Below, piece after piece: positions 12,901-27,900 of a DNA stretch of 64,000 nt (positions within the stretch are counted from its first letter, which is position 1; each line of letters starts with the position of its first letter). The DNA is taken from positions 76,361,609 through 76,425,608 of the forward strand of contig CM075853.1 in the NCBI GenBank assembly GCA_037975125.1, in the 5' to 3' direction. The DNA is from Latrodectus hesperus (Eukaryota; Arthropoda; Arachnida; Araneae; Theridiidae). Made by a program: the position numbers and the translations under genes. The notes beneath the pieces are model-generated. The model was not told the DNA's origin, did no database searches, and saw only the letters and a program-made list of their open reading frames with translations.

Positions 12901-15900
12901 GTTTATTATTTACATTTTATTTTTATTTCTACTAAAAAAACCAATTCTTGATTTTGATGTTTCTAAATTTTAGGAATTGAAATCCAACTTAGAACATCAA
13001 GCAAAAGAGAATTTGCAGCAAACATTAGAAAATGCTAAAAAAGAAGCTGCTAGAGAAAAAGAAAGCTTGATCCTACAAATGCAGGAATTACGTAGTACTT
13101 TGTCTCGTACAGAAGAAGATGCAAATCTAAGAGAAAAAATGTTTAAAGCAGAAATTGCTAGTTTGCAGAAGGTTTGTCATTTTCAGTATGTTCACCATTT
13201 TCGAAATATTCTGATGAATGCATGATGCATTCATATTTTTATTAATATTGATATTTAAATTTAATTTTAGATTATTTACTTAATTTGTAATATTACTGTA
13301 CCAAACTTCAAGGCTCTCAAAAATTAAAATAGACTTTTTATTATTTTTGATTGTTAAATTATAGAAAGATGGGTTTGAAATGAATTTTCATTGATAAAAA
13401 AATTTAAGTAAGTAAAAACATTTCTGTATTTAAATGTTTTTATACATAACTTTATGATTGTCAGTTTTAATTTACATTTTCAAAGTTGCTTTATTTAATT
13501 TATAAAATTATATTTTAAATTTTCTCATGATCGTTACAATATCATCATTTTAATACATTATGCCAAATGGTATTCTGTTTTCTTAGTCTGTTGATAATTT
13601 TCAAAATTTTAAGCTCTTCATTTAGAAACTATAATTTAATTTGCTTAAATATAAAAAAATTCTTTTCGAAAGTATTGAAAAATTTTTTTTTTAAATTTCT
13701 GTTTATGATTTATAAATTAACTTTCTACTATTTATCATTTGGAAATAAACTAATTTTGTTAATATATGTATAATCATATAAAAAATGGCTAATTTGGAAC
13801 TGTGAATTTATCTATTTTATAAAAGTTTCTTGCAAATATTTACAAAAATTAATTTTAGAAACTTTTAATGTAATTTATTGTAGAAGTCATTATGGGTATA
13901 AATAGAAAATAAATACAATCTGATACTGTAAACCATACATTGCTATGTGTAGTGTACAGTATTGGAGATTACTGTTGCAGAATTCTACTGGAAACCTTTT
14001 ATGTTGAAGGAAAATCAAAAATTTAATGTGCAATAATTTGAGAATCTATGAATGTTTAATTTAAACTAAAGTAAGTTGCATTCATTGCGACAAGCAAACA
14101 CTTTTTGGCATAACCTAAAATTTTGTTTCATCTTTTATAAATATAATTTGTGAGTGCTTTATATTTATCTAGGTGCAAGTCAAAAATTTAGCATTAGCTG
14201 TTTCCACAAATTTATCACAAATTAATTATGCTATTACATGAATGTAGCATAGAGCTGTTATAATAATTTTTTGTAATATTAATGTAATTTATATATTTCA
14301 ATTGTCTCATAATTAATACAGCATATTCAAAAATTACAAGGTTTGAAATATGATAAATTAGTAAGTTCGATTTTTTCTTGCTTGATATACTGGTACAAAA
14401 TTTTATATCTTACCAAGATAACCAAGATAAACTCTTTTGGCACCTTTCACTTTGAAAAATTAGTTCTTACTATACTTTCGTAAAGCCTGTGCTTGTGAAA
14501 TAACCACCTGTAGCTCTTGACATGCATGTTGCTGTTATCAATATCCTGATATATATTTTGACTATGTGATACAATGTATCAAAGTTTAAATATCAATATA
14601 TCCACAGATTAGCCTTTAATACATAAATATCAAGAGTCTCCAGAAAACGTTCATGATTGTTTCTAAATAATTATTAATTATTTCTGGCTTTTAAAAAAAA
14701 GGAAGAAATAATGCCTTTATAGCACATGATTTTTTGTTTGTAGTACATAATTTGGTTAAATTTTTAAAGTAATTCTCTATTCAAAGGTATTTTACTTTGA
14801 TTGTGTGTGTGATTTTGAAGTTCCTTGCTCTTCCATTGCTTGTTTATAAATTGATTTACATATTGAGACTTTCTCAGAAGAAATATACAAGATTTTTAAA
14901 TAGAACTAACATATTAAGAAAATTCTATCGCAAAAACTACTGTGCCAAAGTTCATTAAAATGAAGAATGCCATTATAAGAATATAAGGAAAAAATTTTCT
15001 TGCAAAAAAACTTGTAAACATAAAGAACCAGATTGTGCTTTTTTCATTAATCTTCTAGTCATGAAAAGGCCAGTAAAAATTAAAGTAATTTTTCATTAGA
15101 TTTGAAAAAAGCCAGGCAATGTTATGCTGAAGTTAAAAGAAAATTATGGTGAATGTGCAGGAACATGCTTGACTAATAAAATTGTTGTATTAAATTAATG
15201 CCACTGCAGCTTTACAGAAGATTCGTTCTTTAAAGTAGTTACGAAAACATTTTACAAAGAAAGCATTAAAAGTAATTTGAAGTAAAGTAGTAAGGTTGAT
15301 GGAGTAATTTGAAGTAACAGGATAACTTGCCATTCATTCAAAAAGGGGATGAAAGTACTAAAACACATGTCTTGGATGATGTGATAGCTGCACAGATGAT
15401 GAATAGACAAGTTATGGATAAATGTTTCAAGATATAGTGTCATAATTAAAGGGTGACACTAATATTCAGCATTGAAAAAAAGCATTTAACTAACCTCATT
15501 TCACTATTCACAGAATTCTTCAAAAGATGTCATGTTACTAGATCTATAATTTACCACTTGTGCAAAATATTTTACAAACTTACATAAAGTGTTAAGAAAA
15601 TTTTACATTGCAATTTCTTGCATTTCATACATAATTGAGGCTTACTGTATTTTAAGGGTGTAGTTGACATGCTCAATTAATTGCTGTATCTTGGTCACTA
15701 AAAACTCAGTTGTGTTTCAACAAATGCCTTTACACTCTAAGCATGTAAATGGTTTTACTGCTCATTCATATTGAACCCATATTATCTTGAAGAGCAGGTT
15801 CTGTCTCTATTCAATCCAGCAATCCAATATATGTATCTTTTACCAATATAATTCCGTCTTGGCTGTCAGAGTGATAACTTTCTGCAACATTGTTTATGCA

Positions 15901-18900
15901 GAATGATGTTTCGCCATCATTTTGCCAACAAAATCATCAGTGTTCACTTTCCTATCACTTGACCTTCCAAATCCCCAGGCTAAAATTTTTATGATTTTTT
16001 ACTGTGGGTTTATTTAAAACAGTCTACTATAATTCAATTCAGTGATGTTTGATTTTATAGATAAAATCACACATTGTGTACATTACATCCTAGCAACTGC
16101 TTTTATGTGATTTTGCATTTCCAAGTGATTCAACAAACTAGATGGCTATCCATGTTAAACAGTTTCTCAACTTAAGACTTATTAATTATGTAAGTCTGGT
16201 TTGTATCAAAGTATTGTATGCCTCTAGTAATGGTATTTGAAATGAATTTCACTTTCTTGCAAACAGTGCCACCATCTCATTATATCATTTTACAATTGTC
16301 AGATTATTTAAAATCAGTTAGCTATAAATTGTTTTCTATATTTTGGAAATTAAAATTGAAACTTAACTAAAAACAAAATATCTTATAGAAATTTATAGCA
16401 TTATAAATAAAAAAATAAATCAACTTCTATTGTTCAAAATAAAAGATTTTTATGAAATTAGAATGAAAATATATTTATATATTTTATGTGAAAGAAATTA
16501 ATATTTTTAAGCATAAATATTAGTCATAAAGACATACTAATTGTATAACATTTTCTAATAGTTTATTATAAAAAATTTTTATGATTTAAATTCTTTCATT
16601 AACAGTTGATTTCTGTGGTACTATACCCATTGGTAAAATATATTTCTTTTATTCTTTTGATATTTAAACTTTATTTTTCATTAGAGGTTGCAAGAAGCTG
16701 AGGAAAGGAATGAAGATTTAACAAAAAATATGTCTTCTGGTAAGTTTGTTGCTCATTAAATTTTGTTTTAATTAAAATTGTTTTAAGCTTGATGAACTTG
16801 AACTTTAATGACGATTTTTACAATTTAGTAATTTTATAATTACAAAATAAGTAGTATGAGCTTGAAAATGTTTAATAAAGCATTTTAATTAATATATAAT
16901 TGCTATTTTATAAGGAATTTTATTTTATATAATTAGAATAAGCCTTTATTATGCTTAATATAGGTTTTCAACATAATAAACATTTATTTATTAAAACACT
17001 CACTTTCTTTTCTTTTTATTATTTTTTATTTATAGCAACAAGACCACTTGTCAGACAAATAGAAAATCTGCAAGCAACTTTTACAACTCAGACAATTTCT
17101 TGGGAGAAAATTGAGAAAAATCTTACAGATAGATTAAGTAAATTTCATATTATTAAGTTAATGATTAATATAATTTGTGAGAAGAATCGTTAAAGAATTC
17201 CCTTTGTTGAAAAACTATTAATTTATATATTGAATAAATTTTCTTTTCAAGTTAAGAAAAATAAGTTCGATTAGTATTAAAATAATGATTGAGATTTTTA
17301 TCATTCATATTAAATAATGATGGATGTTTTTTTCTAATCTTTTAAAAGAATATTGATAATTTGAAAATAGTTTTCTTTAAAATTTAGCATATTAGATATT
17401 TTTACTTCTATTTTTCATTAAAACCTTTTGATAAAGAATATTTTATTATGCTGAAAATATAATCATTAAATTATAGATAATTAACATTTAATATTAGATA
17501 TAAACTATTATTTCATAATAAATCTTTTTAATTAAAGGTGATGCACAAAACCAAATTGCTCTTCTGTCTGAGAAAGAACGAGCTACTGCAGAAAAGTATT
17601 TAGAATGCCAATCAAAATTAATTGCCCTAGAATCTCAGAATAGTTCCCTAAGACAAGAAAAAATGCAACTTTCTTCAGAATTGGAATCTTTGAGGACAAA
17701 TATTGCATTATTAGAAGAAAATAAAAGCAGGTAATACTGAATATTCTATTTTGTCATTAAGAATCATTAATATTTAATGGCATTAGAGGTGGGGAACCTT
17801 TTATGCATGCCACTTCTAAGTTTTCTAACAAATCGAAAATATATATTTGAAAAATATTATTTGTTGAATGATTACATATTGGTTGGTTAAGGTATTTACT
17901 CATATACACTGTAAAAATAAAATTTTTAAAAACAGCACTGCTAAATGTCAACAGTTTTAAAAAAGTTTGTTTATATTATATATATAAATATATATATTCT
18001 TGTTTTTTGACATTTTGTTCCTAAAATTAAGTAGTATTTGTCATTTTTAGAAAAAACAATCATTATAAAATACATGATGTAAATTTATGATTTTTGCTAA
18101 CTGGCTTCTATTAATTTTCAGCATCTCAATTTCTTCATACTGGCTTTAATTTTTAAAATGAAATTGATGTAGCTTCTCATTAGACCATTTCATGAACAAA
18201 AAAATTTTTATAAGTGTCTTTTCTTTTATAAAAACTCATATAAAATTCATCATAAAGCCTGCTAGTGAATTTTTAAGTTGTGCTTTTTAATCGAATCATT
18301 TATATATTTATAATTTTTGCTGTGCTAAATTGTTTCCCTTTTTTTCTCTTTAATTTGATTTAATATTTAAGGCTTAATTGATTTAAATAGTTGTAGAAAT
18401 GGTAAATCCCCTTGTAATCTAAAATTTTCAAGAACTGTATAAATGTTTTTCTCTTACAATCAAAAAAGTTAAAAAAAAAGTTTAAGAACTATGTCTTAAA
18501 GAATTATATTTCCCTTAATATTATCATTTATGTGCGTATTTTTTAGCTTGAAATTTTTATGCAATAATATTAGAGATTTTGTAGACATTATCCAATTAAA
18601 TAACTCTTTATGTTGATGTATGTCAAATGTTAAAATATCTTTGGCAATTATTGAAAGCTCTTCTATATTATAATTGACATTAATTCTTAGATTAATTTTA
18701 TAGCAATAAACTTTATAGCTTATTTTATAATTTAAATGTTTTTACTTCACACAGAGAAAACTACACTTTGGAGAAATTAAAGCAAAATTTTAATACTGAG
18801 ATCAAAAAATTAAAGCAAGAAAAAGTAAGAGACCATAATTTAATCATTTATTTCTTATAACTTTGCAGCATATGCTGAATCTTTATATATAAAATTTTTT

Positions 18901-21900
18901 ATTTAATTTAAAATTTAAAGACTTGTATGTCTTCCTCTGCTGTATTTATAAGCTCATTTGTTAATTTTGTGCTTAAAATTTTCATATAATTTTAACTTGT
19001 ATGTAAATGTAACTTTATTATAATATTCAGTTTTGAATTCCAACTTCATGAATTTATTCTTATTCAATCTTTCTCTTGATGTTATATATTCTTAATTTAT
19101 TATTTTCAACAGCTTTATTAATTCTGAACCAGAAATTTTAGAATTATTACAATAATTAAAAATTAAATTAATAAACTTTAAAAAGAAAATAATTGTTTTC
19201 TTGTTTTTAATTAGAACCATTTGAGCTCGATATTTTCTTATTTAAATTTTTGCCATACTACATAAGTAAACAAACTTTTTTGAGTTATAATTTAATAAAT
19301 CAAATCAAAAATAGCTATAATATTAATATCTATTATAACAAAAAATTAAATTTTAACTAATACATGTTAATTTATAATGAAATCGTATATTAAACTAATT
19401 AAATTTGATATCAGTCTTCAATATAATGAGAAACAATAAACTTCTATGATCATCTTTTATGCATTACAGTTCAAGTGTGCCATGATAGAAATGATGCCAT
19501 TATAATTCTAGTTGCAACATACTTGAAACTGAAGCTACATACCTGTACATCCAGCTCAGTACATTCCAGTTCCTAAGAGAACATCAATGTCAAACATTGT
19601 TTGCACTATTAGTATTTGAGTGCTTGGCTACCTACTCTCTTAGTGTACAAATTGTGAAAGTCTAATTGGTATTGGAATAAATCTCAATTAATCTTCTTTG
19701 ATATATAAGAGACTCATAATAAGAGGTTCGATGCCCATTAAGTATTCTTAGGATAAAATGATCTGTTATTGGTATGTGGAGAAGATATCCACTGAGGTGT
19801 TAATCTTTTTCCTTACAGGGCCTGTAAATATTTAATATTGAGGATACTTAATGCAATTCTCAGTTTTTTAGTACAATGCAGTGTACATGAGGCTGGAGAC
19901 TTGTCAATTTCATTGAACAAACAATTTGTTGGAATATACATTTTTTCCTCATAAGATTGAAGAGCACTTGTCCTAATTATATGCTTATATTAGTAAGAAT
20001 GTTTTTGTTTAGATTGTAGAGCAATTAGAAAAATGATTAGTCTAACAACACAAAAGATTGGACAAAAGTTTATTATTGGACTTTTTGTTGAATGTATAAT
20101 GATTGATGTTAGAAATATTGTGGTATTAGTAATCTGCTCATCGGATACTCTTAATACCATTGATCATTGTTCGCATGAAATCTTTGTGCCTTTATCACAC
20201 ATTGTTTTAAAATTCATCTGAATCTGTTTTTGTTTTTTAATGACTCTGAATTGGAACAAAAAATATGCACTTTTTTAATTTAAAAAAATAAATGCTCTCA
20301 TGATTATTATATACATACATAAGTTCAAGAAAAAATATGAATTTGAATTATTCATAGAATGTATGGCAAAAATGAAAGGATATTTGTTGATTAATGATGG
20401 ACATATTCCATCACATCTACATAATGTATTTATTTGTATAATATTTCTTAGACATTGTCAAATTTCTATCAGCAATTTAAATAAAATGCAAATATCATGA
20501 ATACACCTCAGTGTATCACACATTATATACAGGTTTTATTAATGAAACAACAGGCAATTAAGTTTTATTAGAACTTTATTATTACTTTACCAAGTAAAGA
20601 AATGAAACCAGGTGGAAAATTTATTCCGAATCACTTTTCATTATTATTTAAATTCTGTCATTTATATATAAATGTGTGAGTGATATATATGAATTTGATT
20701 TTAATGTCTTTGAAAAATATGATGAAGCAAATGTATGATTATGTATAAAAAAAATTTTAAATGTTTATTAGTAAAGCTGAGATTTGTTTTTTATATATAA
20801 TTTAGTTGGCCATTGCAAAAGCAAAAATTGTAAGTTAGCTCTCACATACATGTATGCTGGCAAAAAATTAAAATATATTATTTTACTAAAAAACAAATTT
20901 TTATAATAATTACCGAAAAAAAAACTATGAAAGTAATAATTCAGTTTAACTGCTAACAGAAGAAATTTTATAAAATATGAATAGAAATTTTTTAATATTT
21001 ATTGGGAAAGTATTTTTACTAGGCTATTTTAAAAGCTATATTTAACAGGCAAATTTGGAAACCACTATGTCAACTTGCTTAGAGCAACTAGATGTGGAAA
21101 AAAGAAAAGTGTCAAAATTAGAAGAAGAAATAAAAATTAAGGTAATTTATAAGTGCAGAATATATTTAATTTAAACAATATGTTTCAAAAATAATATAAG
21201 TTGTGATATACTTCACTTTTTATTTCATAGGATGCCAGAGCAATGATCATGTCTAATGTTTCTCCTTGTCCTTCTCCTACTGGTTCTGTGAGGAGCTCTA
21301 TAAGCAGCATTCATAATTGGTCTCAGGTATAGTTATTTTTTAGGTAGTTCATTGGAAAGTATCTACAAAACATATATTAAAAATTATAATCAAAATTATT
21401 GATTTATCATTTGATTTATCATTTATCATCAATGATAAATCATTGATTTATCAAAGCTTTATATAGCTTCCAGTTCATTCTTAAATGAAGTTTACAATTG
21501 ATATTTTGCCATATAGTTAGATTTCATTACATTAAATTTTAATTTCTGTACCTGATTTTTGTGATGCATGTATAAATGTACATATAAAGGAATGAAATTA
21601 TTGATTTTATACACATGCAGCATAAAATGCACCTTCCCATACATATTCCCATTTTTTTATAGTGACAATTATTGGTGCATTACTTCTTGAGCAATCTTTG
21701 TCAAATATTAATTATGAAATACAAAGTTTTCTTGTTTGGAATTCCAAAGGCATCTTTGGAAATTCTAAGTGTACCATTAGCTATAATATTTCCTTAAAGA
21801 CTAATAGTCCAATAAAACTAAGCTAAATTTGCTATAAAAAATGTTGCATTAAATATTCAGGTGATTCCAGTTAACTTCAAACTGAGAAAATTGATTTTCA

Positions 21901-24900
21901 TCAATTAATTTAATGTCAGGATGAAATTACATACAAATGTTAAGCAGAAAATAGAATTAAACAAAATCTGGTAATACTAACATTTTTATTTCATTCTCTT
22001 ATATCTTTTTCTTCTGTGCATAGTTAGCACTTTATTTATATCATAATTGCATTTAAAAAATATGAATATATAATATGTTTTAAAAAATTTTTTAAATGCT
22101 GCATTAAAATCATTAATTTGATAACACAAATGGCAAAATTTCCCTAAAGTATTCTAGATAATATTTCAAGAAAACATTTCAATCTATCATATGTAAATTA
22201 TTTGTGTATATAAAATTGTTTCTTATTTGCTGCAATATATTTGATTTCACATTCAATATATTCATATGCCTATTGTTAATGTCCATTAGTTAATGTTTTT
22301 AAAGTGGTAGAATTATATTCAAAGAATTGAAAGAAAAAAAAACAACTTACTGTAGAAAAGATTGAATTAATGTTAAAATTGTAAGAAAGCTAAATAATAA
22401 TATCACAGAAAAATCATATTATTCCATCACTTGTTAACAGTAACTAAGCAGCATACAATTTATTCATGAATTTTCTCTGAAAATTAATTATTATGAAGTG
22501 TTAATTCTGCTTATTTTATCTTATTTAAATATAGTTGATGAAATAATTTATCTTTGCACATTAAATGTTTGTGAGCAGAATGAAATATCTTTTTTATATT
22601 TTAATTGCAAAGATTGAAAAAGATTGAAGATATTAGATAATATTATGGACATCATCTTGAAGCTTCTATTAAATAAATGGTAGTTTCAGAATATTCAGTG
22701 TATAATAAATTAAACTTATTGTGTATGTTCTTCATTGTGGACAATTTGTGGGTTCGAATCCCAACTTGGGCATGGGTGTTTGTAGTAGTTCGAAATCCAC
22801 TTTAAACCCCAAGTCCCGGTTTAATTAGCCCTCGTGTGTAAAAAATGACCATTGAGCTACAAACAAATCAACCATCTTCATCGTGGAATTAGAATGTTCA
22901 ACAAACTAAGTCTTTATTACCTGATGTTTTTTTGTAATTAATATGTAGACATAAGGACATTGACAGCAGTATATTATATCAGTTAAAATTTTCTGAACAA
23001 ATATATTTAAACAATTAAAAAGTAATTTAACTAATGAATTCTACTAAAATTGCCATTAAGTTAGGAACAAGAAACCAATGTGCACATAAAAAAGAACTCC
23101 ATACATATCTATTTCTTTTTATTCATTTTAATTTTTTGAATTATAAGAAATTATTTTTATAATAGGTTATATAATAACTAATTTTAAATGACAACTTAGT
23201 TTACATAATTGGATATCAATTGCTTTCAGATTAAAGTTCATTATTCGTTTTTTTTTTTTTTTTAGGATGAATCTCATGATCCTGGTTTACATACACCAGT
23301 TAATAGTTACCGTATGTCTGTTTATGAGTCTTTACGACTAGGAAGTGGCTCATCATTATTGGAAAATTTACAATCCCAATTGAAGCAAAGAGAAGGAGAA
23401 ATATTTCAGTTACAGGCATGTGTTTAGTAACTAATTTCAACTAATCTCATATTTTATAGTTAAGAAATATTTTTATTAGAATGCTTAAAGTTATAATTCA
23501 TTGTAAGAAATTGAAATTACTAGAGATTCTTACATGCATTAGAAGAAAAGTATTTTGAAAAAAAATTTAAAGTAAAGATGTTGTTAGCAAAAGCAAACAG
23601 ACTTTAAATAAATAACATGCTGCAATTAATATACAGTTGATCATAATTGTCATATCAATGGAATGCACTCTGTCTAGAAAATCATGAAAACATGTATGAT
23701 ACATTTTACAATATGTTAGAAGATGATTAAGTTGTGGGAAAAGGTAATGGTGTGTTAGTGAAATTAATATATCATAATTTCACTGTCCACATTTTAATCT
23801 GCTGTGCACATTAATTTGTTTTTAAAACTGCCATGTTTAATAACTTTTACTGTTTTGGATTCAGTTATGTAAAATTATTAGAATATGCAATGAATTTGTT
23901 CTGCATAATCTAATAATTTTGATTTTATTTTAATCTAAATCCAAGACAACACCAAAGTCAGAATTTTGAATTACAACTACTTTTAATTATTTTCTTTTCA
24001 GAATATATAGTTTTTACAGTCTTTGATTATCATAAAGGATTTTATTTAATTCATTTGCAACAGTTCCATTATATTGTTTTTGACCAGTTAGATTAAAAAT
24101 AATAATTAATCTTCATTCATAAAATATAATTTGATCCTGGTGCATAATCATCCAAGTTTGTCACACATTTGCCTTTATTTTCCCTATAAGTACCTTTCAG
24201 TAACCATTGTACCCTTACTACAGCCATATTCACACACTCTTACTGATTGTCTATTGCAGGGTCCATTCAGTTCCACATGTTCTAATTATGTGACTACATT
24301 CAAAGTCATCATGTTACCAATAACCTCTTGATTGTTGCTAGATTTACAACATGTTGTGACTAGAATTAACATTCATTGACTTTGAAAATATAATCATTTG
24401 CATAATTTACATTCAGTTCTTCACATGCAAAACTTTGAAATAATCAAATTATTTTTAGTGGTGTCACTCCACACTACAAAGAGATGTTGTATTTTTTTAA
24501 AATGCATTTGAGTAAGCTATCACATTTGTACTCAAATCTAATGACTAAATGTCAATAGAGTGCTTTCATCATGTTGAAATTAGTTAAACGAACAAGAGTC
24601 CATGAATCGCAAAAAGAATATTTAATGAAGCAAGTTACAAAGAAAGAAATTATACATATACTAAACTAATAGAACAGAACATGGTGTATTTATAGATTTT
24701 GGACGGCTTGAACACAACCACCAATCAGGAGGCAGCACAGCAGACGATTTGTAGCTGCAGACGATTGCGGACGTCTTAGAAGACTACGGTTTTACAGACG
24801 ATAATAGACTTACTTTGTGTTTCTTTGCGATTACTTGCATTATATTATTTACAACACTCGCCCTTAATCACAAAGAAACATGCACAATAAAATCATATGA

Positions 24901-27900
24901 ATCAATAAAAATAAGTATACATTAAGAAATTAGAAACGTTCAAGCCATCCACACAATATTTATATTAACATGATATAATCTAATACAATTTTAATCCACA
25001 TAATGGTAAAAGTTCCTTTAATTTAAACTTAGATAAAGATTTTGTAAACATATCAGCAATTTGTAGGTAGGTAGGTGTATAATGAAATATAGTAAACTTT
25101 TATATCATGACAATTCAAGATGTGTTGAATAAATTTTAATTTAATGTCTATATGTTTTAATCGACCTTTGTTGTTTTCCTTTATTACACACTTAATACAA
25201 GATTGATTATCTTCAAAAATCATGATTTCTTTAATATCAGTTAATTCCAAAATAATGTTTTTCAACCACAATGCATCTTGAATGGCTTTACTTAGGGCAA
25301 TAATTTCTGCTTCTGTAGAAGATAAAGCAATACAATTTTGTTTTCGACAAGACCAAGATATTGGACAATTATTAAACATAATTATGTTACCAGAAATGGA
25401 TTTTCTGTCATTTGGGTTTGCACCCCAGTTAGCATCTGCATAGATATTTAAGCATGAATTTTTATCCACACACTTTTTATATTCCAGTTTTAAAGTTAAA
25501 GTACCTTTCAGATATCTCAAGATTCTTTTCAATGCACTCCAAGCACTATCAGTAGGGTGTTCTTGAAGTTGACTCAAACAGTTTACAGCATAAAGGATAT
25601 CTGGACGAGATGTATATGCTAAATAAATTAAAGATCCTATTAGTTCTCGGTAGGGTCCACAAAAAGCACTTCCTTTCTCAAAATCAGCTGCTGTTGCTCC
25701 TACTTCCATGGGAGTAGAGACTATTTTAGCATCAAACATTTTAAATTTGTTTAATAAATTCAAAATATATGTTTCTTGATCTAGATACAGTCCATCAGGT
25801 GTAAATGTAATTTTAATTCCTAAAAATTCAGAAACTGTTCCAGATTTAGACATTTCAAATTCTTTTGATAATAATCCAATTATAATTTTGATTTCACTAT
25901 CATCAGTACCCGCAATTAATAAATCGTCCACATAAAGTGCTATTAGAATTCTTTCACCTTTTGACTGACGAATAAAAATGCATTGTTCACTATTTAATGG
26001 TTTAAAGTTTAATTTGATAATGAAATTTAAAAATTTTACATACCATTGACGAGGTGACTGCTTAAGTCCGTATAAGCTTTTCTTTAACCGGCACTTCCTG
26101 CCACTATTATCATCATATCCTTCTGGTTGATCCATGTAAATAATTTCTTTTAATTCACCATTGAGAAATGCAGTTTTAACATCCAGTGAATAAACTTTTA
26201 AATTTTCTTGAAGAATAATAGTAAACACTATACGTAATGCAGGAATACTGATAACTGGTGAAAATGTTTTATCATAATCCACTCCTTCTCTTTGCATAAA
26301 ACCACGAGCAACAAGTCGAGCCTTATATTTTCCATCTCGTTTTTCGCGTAGAACCCATTTGCATGAAATTGCACGTTTCCCATGTGGTAATTCTTCAAGA
26401 CACCAAACTTCGTTCTTTTCCATGGACTGCATTTCTTCATCCATTGCTTTCTTCCAAAGATTCTGTTCTTCCTCTGGCAGTGCAGATAAATCTTTAAACG
26501 ACAACGAATCTTCAAAAATTACCATTGCTTCATAAACTTCTGGTTCAAGATATTTAACTGGTGGTTTCTTTTGCCTTTGTGGTCTTTCCAAAATTTCTTC
26601 TGTAGTAATTGTTTCAGTAATATTTTCTTCACCACCAATTTCTTCAACATCATCTTCATTTTCCGAAATAATGGAATCCACATTCAGAATATTTTTATCT
26701 TCTAAATCCATTTTTCTTTCTTCGTTAAATACAACGTTCCTTGATATCACTATTCTATTTGAATCTGGATCCATTAAACGATATCCCATAGTCGAATATC
26801 CCACAAATATCATTCTGTTTGACTTCTTATCTAACTTCTTCCTTTGAGAAGGAGGAACCAACACGTATGCATCGCATCCAAATACTCGAATGTTTTGAAG
26901 ATCGGAATCTTTACCATATTTTAATTTATAAGGAGTACAGTTTTCTATGGATCTACTAGGAATTCTATTTCTTAGGTATGCAGCAGTTAAAATTGCAAAT
27001 CCCAAAAATTTCTTGCTAAGTTTTGCTTCAAATATTAAAGCTCGCCCTTTTTCTAACAATGTACGATTGGCACGCTCAGCAACTCCATTTAAAGGTGCAG
27101 TGTACGGAGGAACTGGATCTATTGTAACACCAAATTTAGTAGCACATTTGATGAGTTCACCACAAACATATTCTTTTGCATTGTCGCACCTAATTTTCCG
27201 TACTGAAGGATTTGCTTTTAAAAAGCATCTTAACTCATTCACAACATCACTTTTTCTTTTCAGCAAACGAACTTCCATAAAACGTGAATAATCATCAATT
27301 AATGTCATAAAATAACGCTCACCTGTAGCCATAGGCGGATCAATAGGGCCACAAACATCTGTGTCATAGACACAGATGTTTGTGGCGACTACGAAACTAT
27401 GACAACAATGTCATAGTTTCGGATGCCCTTCGTCTGGGACATTTTCCTATAGGAGAAGCACTTTGTTTGGAAAAAGTACACACTTCACAAAATTTATCAA
27501 AGATAGGCAATCCAAGTTCTTTTAAGGCTTTATTAGAGGAATGTCCAAGTCTTCTGTGCCATAAATCCAAGTCATTTTCTTTCGCAGTAAGAGAAATTTC
27601 ACAATTTGGAACAAAATCACAAATATATTGTCCACTATCATCACGATAACCCAAACAAATGTTTTCTTTCTCATTTTCGATGAACACTTTTTTATTTCTA
27701 AAGATAACACTATATCCACCTAATTCAATATTCTTTACAGAAATTAATTCTCCATTGAGTTCAGGAACAAAAAGGACATTTTCTAAAGTTATATCAATTC
27801 CATTAGATGTTTTGCCTTTTACACTTCCAATACCTTTCACTTCCAGTGCAGTGGAGCGGGATGCACATCGAATAGTTCCTGATGACGGTTTGATGAATGA

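Noticed and set aside
14880..16290. Broken protein-like runs on the - strand in TMF1 intron 8
   Set aside because: No family motif could be recognised, so no element is named; only the composition difference is recorded.
11765..16330. Similar 25-bp words near 11765-11790 and 16303-16330
   Set aside because: Both are simple A+T-rich words (TTTAAAATCARTTAG and following); too short to claim a repeat pair.
19440..19990. Possible tRNA gene or SINE because of AGGTTCGATGCCC
   Set aside because: No A box at the right distance, no cloverleaf, and no shared body with the SINE family.
22745..22770. Possible functional tRNA gene because of the strong B box
   Set aside because: No complete cloverleaf; the surrounding sequence matches the SINE family.
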